Assembly: GCA_046757725.1 (NCBI GenBank) | Contig: JBHHYU010000013.1 | Span: 1 to 55,072 of the forward strand | Direction: 5' to 3' | DNA: 55,072 bases | DNA from: JBHHYU01 sp046757725 | GTDB taxonomy: Bacteria > Desulfobacterota > Binatia > UBA9968 | The notes under the pieces: model-generated | Told to the model about the DNA's origin: nothing | Databases searched by the model: none | What the model saw: only the letters and a program-made list of their open reading frames with translations | Program-made: the position numbers and the translations under genes | Part shown: in pieces, positions 51,568-55,072 of the stretch | Numbering within the stretch: position 1 is the stretch's first letter | How the letters are laid out: each line of letters starts with the position of its first letter

Positions 51568-52653
51568 TTATAGCGGCAGCCTGTAAAAGCGCTCGGCATT
51601 GCGGTAGAGAATGGCTTCCTTATCCTCGTGGGTTATTTCTCCGCTCGCCAACAGCTTTTCGATATCATCTTTACAACTCTCATTGGTGACTTCGTGGGGG
51701 AAGTCGGAAGAGTAGATAAAGGGCTCATTGCCCACGACTTTGATAGCGAAGGGCATGGTGAGCTCCTCCGTCTCACAGCCGAGAAAGAAGCGACCCTCTT
51801 TAATCTGCTTGATGATGTATTTGCTCGGTTCTTCGCCCTCCCGTACTCCGAAATCACTCGGAGGGATATACTGAAAGTGAGTTTCATGAGACGCGTGAAA
51901 CCGCTCAAGACACAACAGTAGCCACGCAACCCCACCCTCCAGAAATGCGATGCGGATGCGCGGGAAACGATCGAAGATACCGTTATAGACAATGCTCCCA
52001 CAGTTGATGGTGAGGCCCCACGGATGGCCCAGGGCGTGCACGGGGACGTACATGTTCATATGGTCCATGCCAAAGCGGTCGTGGGCCCCGCCATGGACGG
52101 CTAAACAACATCCCAACTGGTCTGCCACGGCGTAAACCGGCCAGTACATCTTGGAACCCACGGGTGTCGGAAGGCCGTTCGAGGGCATCATGGCACCGAG
52201 CATTCCCAGTTTGGTTACGGCCCGGCGCAGCTCCTTGGCGGCTTCCTCCGGGTCCTGCATCGGAATGAGGGCCATTCCCTTGAAGCGAGGGCTGAACTTT
52301 AAGTAGGTGTGGTAGAGCCAATCGTTGTAAGCATGAGCGACTTCCACCGCATAGTCGAGGCTGACGATCTTTCCGTAAGCAAGGGCTCGAGTCGGATAGA
52401 GTACGGTCCACTCGATGCCGACGTCGTCGAGAAAAGCAAGCCAGCCCTCAGGCCCGACAACGGGTCGCCCATCTCTCTGGGGTGGTGTCTCCACTGCCCG
52501 CCCGGCGTGCAGATGATCCAGAGGCGGGAAGACGATACCTTTTCGTTGCGCGATCTCCCGATAAGGGGAAGACATGTGGGCTATGATCTCCACGCTGTCC
52601 TCTATGATATGACCATCGCCGTCGATGATTCTGCTTCCGATTTGACCGGGCAT
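51568..52653 (-). CDS. amidohydrolase-2 family protein (copy 6)
   Basis: A 361-residue amidohydrolase-2 protein. First motif IIDGDGHIIEDSV (Asp-x-His), then CLAVHGGAHDRFG, IAFLEGGVAWLLLCLERFH and the final YSSDFPHEVTNE. It belongs with copies 1-4 by motif. TTAGGAGGTA precedes the ATG. It opens the operon that continues with the zinc dehydrogenase, the PanE-like protein and copy 5. Two different amidohydrolases in one operon suggest two hydrolytic or decarboxylating steps. Confidence 0.87.
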   Translation of the reverse strand: MPGQIGSRIIDGDGHIIEDSVEIIAHMSSPYREIAQRKGIVFPPLDHLHAGRAVETPPQRDGRPVVGPEGWLAFLDDVGIEWTVLYPTRALAYGKIVSLDYAVEVAHAYNDWLYHTYLKFSPRFKGMALIPMQDPEEAAKELRRAVTKLGMLGAMMPSNGLPTPVGSKMYWPVYAVADQLGCCLAVHGGAHDRFGMDHMNMYVPVHALGHPWGLTINCGSIVYNGIFDRFPRIRIAFLEGGVAWLLLCLERFHASHETHFQYIPPSDFGVREGEEPSKYIIKQIKEGRFFLGCETEELTMPFAIKVVGNEPFIYSSDFPHEVTNESCKDDIEKLLASGEITHEDKEAILYRNAERFYRLPL

Positions 52654-53017
52654 GCCTACGTACCTCCTAACGTAACAGAAATCAGATGATTACCATTAGA
52701 AATACAGTTATTCGAAATCGCCGGATCGTTCAAGCTCTTTCAGAAACCGGACCCCCACAAACTTTTTTTCGAACCTGCTTCTCTAACTTATCCATAAAGT
52801 TTGTTTGATACGATCTTAGAGGTAGGTTTGACTTCAGGCTTAGAATGGCAGGACCGGTGAACACGCTGTGGTCGGACAAACACAACTCATAGCACCGGAC
52901 AGATGTTGATTCGAAGATAGGCCTGACTGTCCGTGCTCGGACGATCACCGGATGATCGGCAACTTCTCTCTGACGGTAACTATGACGATACACTCCCCGC
53001 ACCTCGGTAAAAAAGGG
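52654..53017. other. intergenic region, nothing identified
   Basis: About 360 bases. A 90-codon minus-strand frame (52730-53002) is present but has no ribosome binding site and no protein-like pattern. No repeat, tRNA or clear promoter seen; the promoter of the amidohydrolase-dehydrogenase operon should lie here. Confidence 0.35.
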
Positions 53018-53440
53018 CTACAGGGCCCCCCAGCTTTTCAAACGGACCGGAGTGATCAAAATGATGGGTCGCTTATCGATGGCCATCTGGCGGTACTGCG
53101 GATATTTCCTCCGTAGAAGAAGCACAGCCCTCTGGTGTTTCCGTCCTTTGGACAGTACGCTTGCCCTTCCCGTGATCAACATGTAGGCGAGCCGTCTCCA
53201 ATCGTCATCGTATCTATCCACGACAACGGAGACATGGGGGTTTGCGCGGATATTTTGTATCCTTTTTAAGAGCAGGGAAGAAGTCTTCTTGGGTTTTTCA
53301 TCAATAGGGGAATAGAGCACTTCCGCTTGGCCATCAAGGACGTAGCAGAAGGGTACAACGAGCGGTCGGCCTTTCTCATCGGCAGTCGCCAAGTGCGCCA
53401 CCCGGCTACGCTGGATAAATGCCTTCTCGTTCCTGTTCAT
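53018..53440 (-). CDS. PPOX-class (pyridoxamine 5'-phosphate oxidase fold) flavin or F420-dependent protein
   Basis: A 140-residue split-barrel protein of the pyridoxamine-phosphate-oxidase-like superfamily. RVAHLATADEKGRPLVVPFC is the usual strand pair that binds the flavin phosphate, followed by the lysine-rich loop DEKPKKTSSLLLKRIQNIRA and VSVVVDRYDDDW, a pattern common in the F420-dependent PPOX class. The C terminus (ITPVRLKSWGAL) fits the family. Cofactor (FMN or F420) and substrate are unknown. Full length; no partner gene adjacent. Confidence 0.87.
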   Translation of the reverse strand: MNRNEKAFIQRSRVAHLATADEKGRPLVVPFCYVLDGQAEVLYSPIDEKPKKTSSLLLKRIQNIRANPHVSVVVDRYDDDWRRLAYMLITGRASVLSKGRKHQRAVLLLRRKYPQYRQMAIDKRPIILITPVRLKSWGAL

Positions 53441-53601
53441 CGCTGGTGTCTTGTTATCGTGCCTTAAGCGCCATTCTTTGCACGGAGAGCTTCTCTGTGA
53501 ACTCAGTCCCGGTGATGAGGCCCGTTTCGATCACGGGTTTTGACAGAGCGCTGCTTTACGGCGGCCTGGAGACGATAAGCTCCCCGCCAACCCACACGTT
53601 C

Positions 53602-54012
53602 TCATATTCTGAACTTCTCGCCAGGTAGGCCCGGACCTCCGACACCTCCGCGGGCTGTTAATCGGCCTAATCTGATAATAATGACGAAAGTCATAATGAG
53701 TTGTAAAAGCAGATAAACACCTAAGCCCAGAGCTCCAACATAGGCGATGGTATAGAAACGTTCAGTCTGCCGGTTGAAACGTTGCTCTAGTCGGTCTGTT
53801 GCATGTCCGATGTCAGCAAGTGCCACGATAGCCAGGTCGCGGGTAGTGACTTTCTCCCAGTTGCCTTCCTTGATTGTTTGAGCCTTTGTTGCGAAGCTCT
53901 CGGTTTTCCAAACCTCCGCTGTGGACAGATCACCTGCACGAGCAGGAACAGTGGAAGCATAGAGCAGAGAAAAAAGGGAAAAGAACGTTAACGATAAGGC
54001 CGGTGTCTGCAT
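53602..54012 (-). CDS. hypothetical protein with signal peptide and C-terminal membrane segment
   Basis: A 136-residue protein not recognised. It has an N-terminal signal peptide (LSLTFFSLFSLLYAST, cleavage near ARAG), a polar helical middle with IVALADIGHATDRLEQRFNR, a membrane segment (YVGALGLGVYLLLQLIMTFV) and a short glycine-rich basic tail. It should be anchored in the inner membrane with the middle outside. I start at the ATG at 54012, preceded by AAGGAGGG; the frame from 54030 is less likely. Confidence 0.65.
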   Translation of the reverse strand: MQTPALSLTFFSLFSLLYASTVPARAGDLSTAEVWKTESFATKAQTIKEGNWEKVTTRDLAIVALADIGHATDRLEQRFNRQTERFYTIAYVGALGLGVYLLLQLIMTFVIIIRLGRLTARGGVGGPGLPGEKFRI

Positions 54013-54126
54013 AGTGTACCCTCCTTCCATTCTTGTCTTTAGTGCGCAAGGTTTCAGGCGCCAGGCAGAGAAGTTGTCACCTTGCTGAGACGTGGCTGTG
54101 CGATTCTACGTCAAACCCACTCTGCC

Positions 54127-54531
54127 TCAATCCGTGCACGGCAGATGGGATTCGTCGATCTCGGCCCAATGCACCCGGCTGCTCCACTGTCCGTGCTCCG
54201 ATGGTTTCGCCGATGGCACATCATCTAAAGTGCCCGCGGGAACAATGAAGCGCTGGCCGTCACGCGACTTATGCGGCACGGGGCAGTTGCAGCGCGTGCA
54301 TATCTGCTGCGCGAAGCTTTTCGCCTCAGGAAGATCATAACGCGAGATCAACTCCTCCCCCGATATCCAGCGAAACTGATCGGTGACCACCACAATGTTC
54401 GTTGCTCGCACGCCACCCGTGGCCTTCCGGCAGCGGGAGCAATAGCAGTGGCGGAACCTGAGAAAGGGAGGTCTTATTTCGTAGCGGACCGCTTTACAAA
54501 GGCAACTCCCTCGAAGCGCTTGGTCGGACAT
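54127..54531 (-). CDS. GFA/CENP-V family zinc protein
   Basis: A 134-residue protein of the glutathione-dependent formaldehyde-activating (GFA/CENP-V) family. Zinc ligands are visible in GSCLCKAVRYE, HCYCSRCRKATG and CTRCNCPVP, the three cysteine groups of the fold. The enzyme type speeds formation of S-hydroxymethylglutathione, but most members have unknown substrates. AGGAGGC precedes the ATG. The genome part seen also encodes a GST, so a glutathione-like thiol may be used, which is inference. Confidence 0.87.
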   Translation of the reverse strand: MSDQALRGSCLCKAVRYEIRPPFLRFRHCYCSRCRKATGGVRATNIVVVTDQFRWISGEELISRYDLPEAKSFAQQICTRCNCPVPHKSRDGQRFIVPAGTLDDVPSAKPSEHGQWSSRVHWAEIDESHLPCTD

Positions 54532-54631
54532 TTGTGCCTCCTATAGCAAAATTCCGTCCCCGGCGTTGACCCGAAGACAAGCCAAACTTTATTGGAAATC
54601 CCAAGCAGGCGTCAAGAGAATTAAATGGGCT

Positions 54632-54677
54632 GGAAACCTACACAGCGAAATGCCAGTTTCGCTGTGCCATGGTTTCC
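54632..54677. other. long intergenic hairpin
   Basis: A perfect 10-bp stem (CACAGCGAAA at 54641-54650, TTTCGCTGTG at 54657-54666) with a 6-base loop is extended by a second 7-bp stem (GGAAACC at 54632-54638, GGTTTCC at 54671-54677) across a small internal loop. No T-tract follows. It could be an RNA element, a bidirectional terminator or a palindromic repeat. Confidence 0.45.
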
Positions 54678-54723
54678 TCGGCCATTCCCAGTAAACAACG
54701 CTTTGTAACGCTTTGGGTCACGT

Positions 54724-54945
54724 CTATGGTTTCTTGATTTCTACCTCAATCCCTTTGAACCTCTGACGCTGCTCGCGATTCTTATGTCGTGCCATATCCC
54801 GCACCTCTTTAAAAATTCGATCCTCTAATATCAAAGTAATTTTTTTCAGAGAAGCTAGGAAAGAGAAGGGATATGCTCTTTCTTTAAGGACCTTTTCCCT
54901 ACATATACCCTGCAAGCCGTGAACAAACTGTGTTGGGCCAATCAA
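54724..54945 (-). CDS. small basic protein, uncertain
   Basis: A 73-codon frame with a TTG start at 54945. The second half (LKKITLILEDRIFKEVRDMA) reads like a short amphipathic helix-forming domain, and the tail is very basic (RHKNREQRQRFKGIEVEIKK). A nested ATG at 54795 preceded by AGAGGTG would give only 23 residues. I do not recognise it; ribbon-helix-helix-like DNA-binding peptides look similar, but the evidence is weak. Confidence 0.3.
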   Translation of the reverse strand: MIGPTQFVHGLQGICREKVLKERAYPFSFLASLKKITLILEDRIFKEVRDMARHKNREQRQRFKGIEVEIKKP

Positions 54946-55017
54946 GCAGGTGGCAGCAGAACTAGCACCAGCGAAAATGGGAGAATGGCTGGTGCTGTCT
55001 AAGTATATAAAAAAGAT

Positions 55018-55072
55018 TGGTGGAGCCGATGGGGATCGAACCCACGACCTCTAGAGTGCGATTCTAGCGCTC
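55018..55072 (-). tRNA. tRNA-Ala(CGC), 5' part cut by the window edge
   Basis: The 3' part of a tRNA on the minus strand: anticodon stem CTAGA/TCTAG around loop ATCGCAC gives anticodon CGC (plus-strand 58-60 of 55000), then GAGGTCG, a T arm with GGGTTCGATCCCC and the acceptor end GGCTCCACCA with CCA encoded (55018-55020). The start of the gene lies beyond base 55072. The sequence resembles other bacterial alanine tRNAs. Confidence 0.9.

Noticed and set aside
52730..53002. 90-residue minus-strand frame between the amidohydrolase and PPOX genes
   Set aside because: No ribosome binding site, no protein-like pattern and no neighbour coupling.
1..55072. CRISPR array, rRNA genes, integrase or phage genes
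   Set aside because: I saw no regularly spaced direct repeats, no rRNA-like sequence and no phage or integrase proteins in the window.

Overview
The window looks like a chromosomal piece of a Gram-negative (diderm), rod-shaped, selenocysteine-using bacterium. Rod shape rests on a complete mreB-mreC-mreD-mrdA-rodA run. Selenocysteine use rests on two genes that each read through an in-frame TGA with a bacterial SECIS-type hairpin just behind it. The accessory gene content (many amidohydrolase-2 proteins, MmgE/PrpD, ornithine cyclodeaminase-like, orphan solute-binding proteins, AbrB) is typical of uncultured soil or sediment lineages such as Desulfobacterota-related, NC10 or Tectomicrobia-like groups. 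No ribosomal or other phylogenetic marker is present, so the lineage is inference only.

Layout. Bases 1-620 hold an AT-rich region, a strong sigma70-type promoter, a 19-residue lysine-rich peptide and a terminator. Bases 659-15600 are mostly housekeeping: alpha/beta hydrolase, TlpA-like thioredoxin with CcdA, GTP cyclohydrolase I, leucyl aminopeptidase, thioredoxin, the cell-shape operon (minus strand), a PpiD/SurA-like foldase, a histidine phosphatase, a coiled-coil protein and a deiodinase-like selenoprotein. From 16 kb to 53 kb the window becomes a catabolic and transport region. It has six amidohydrolase-2 (ACMSD/resorcylate-decarboxylase superfamily) paralogues, two ornithine-cyclodeaminase-like proteins, two MmgE/PrpD proteins, two tandem thiamine-diphosphate enzymes, two VOC proteins, two solute-binding proteins without permeases, an AbrB-type and an MFS transporter, an arylmalonate-decarboxylase-like protein, a PqqC/TenA-like oxygenase-fold protein, a class II aldolase, a MetE-like protein, an SDR, a zinc dehydrogenase, a ketopantoate-reductase-like protein, a cupin, a GST and an OsmC-like selenoprotein. 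The last 2 kb hold small hypothetical genes and the 3' part of tRNA-Ala(CGC), cut by the window edge.

Two related 347-365 bp elements (23930-24294 and 32841-33187, in opposite orientation) have terminal inverted repeats and flanking 9-bp direct repeats. They are non-autonomous transposable elements (MITE-like) that bracket about 8.5 kb of the catabolic region.

How the parts may work together (inference): the repeated set of metal-dependent hydrolase/decarboxylase, MmgE/PrpD, cyclodeaminase-like reductase, TPP lyase, class II aldolase, VOC and solute-binding proteins suggests uptake and stepwise cleavage of small carboxylated or aromatic-derived acids. The two selenoproteins, the GST and the thioredoxins would handle peroxide and thiol stress. 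I saw no transcriptional regulator gene and no selenocysteine machinery (selA, selB, selC, selD) in the window, so those must lie elsewhere.
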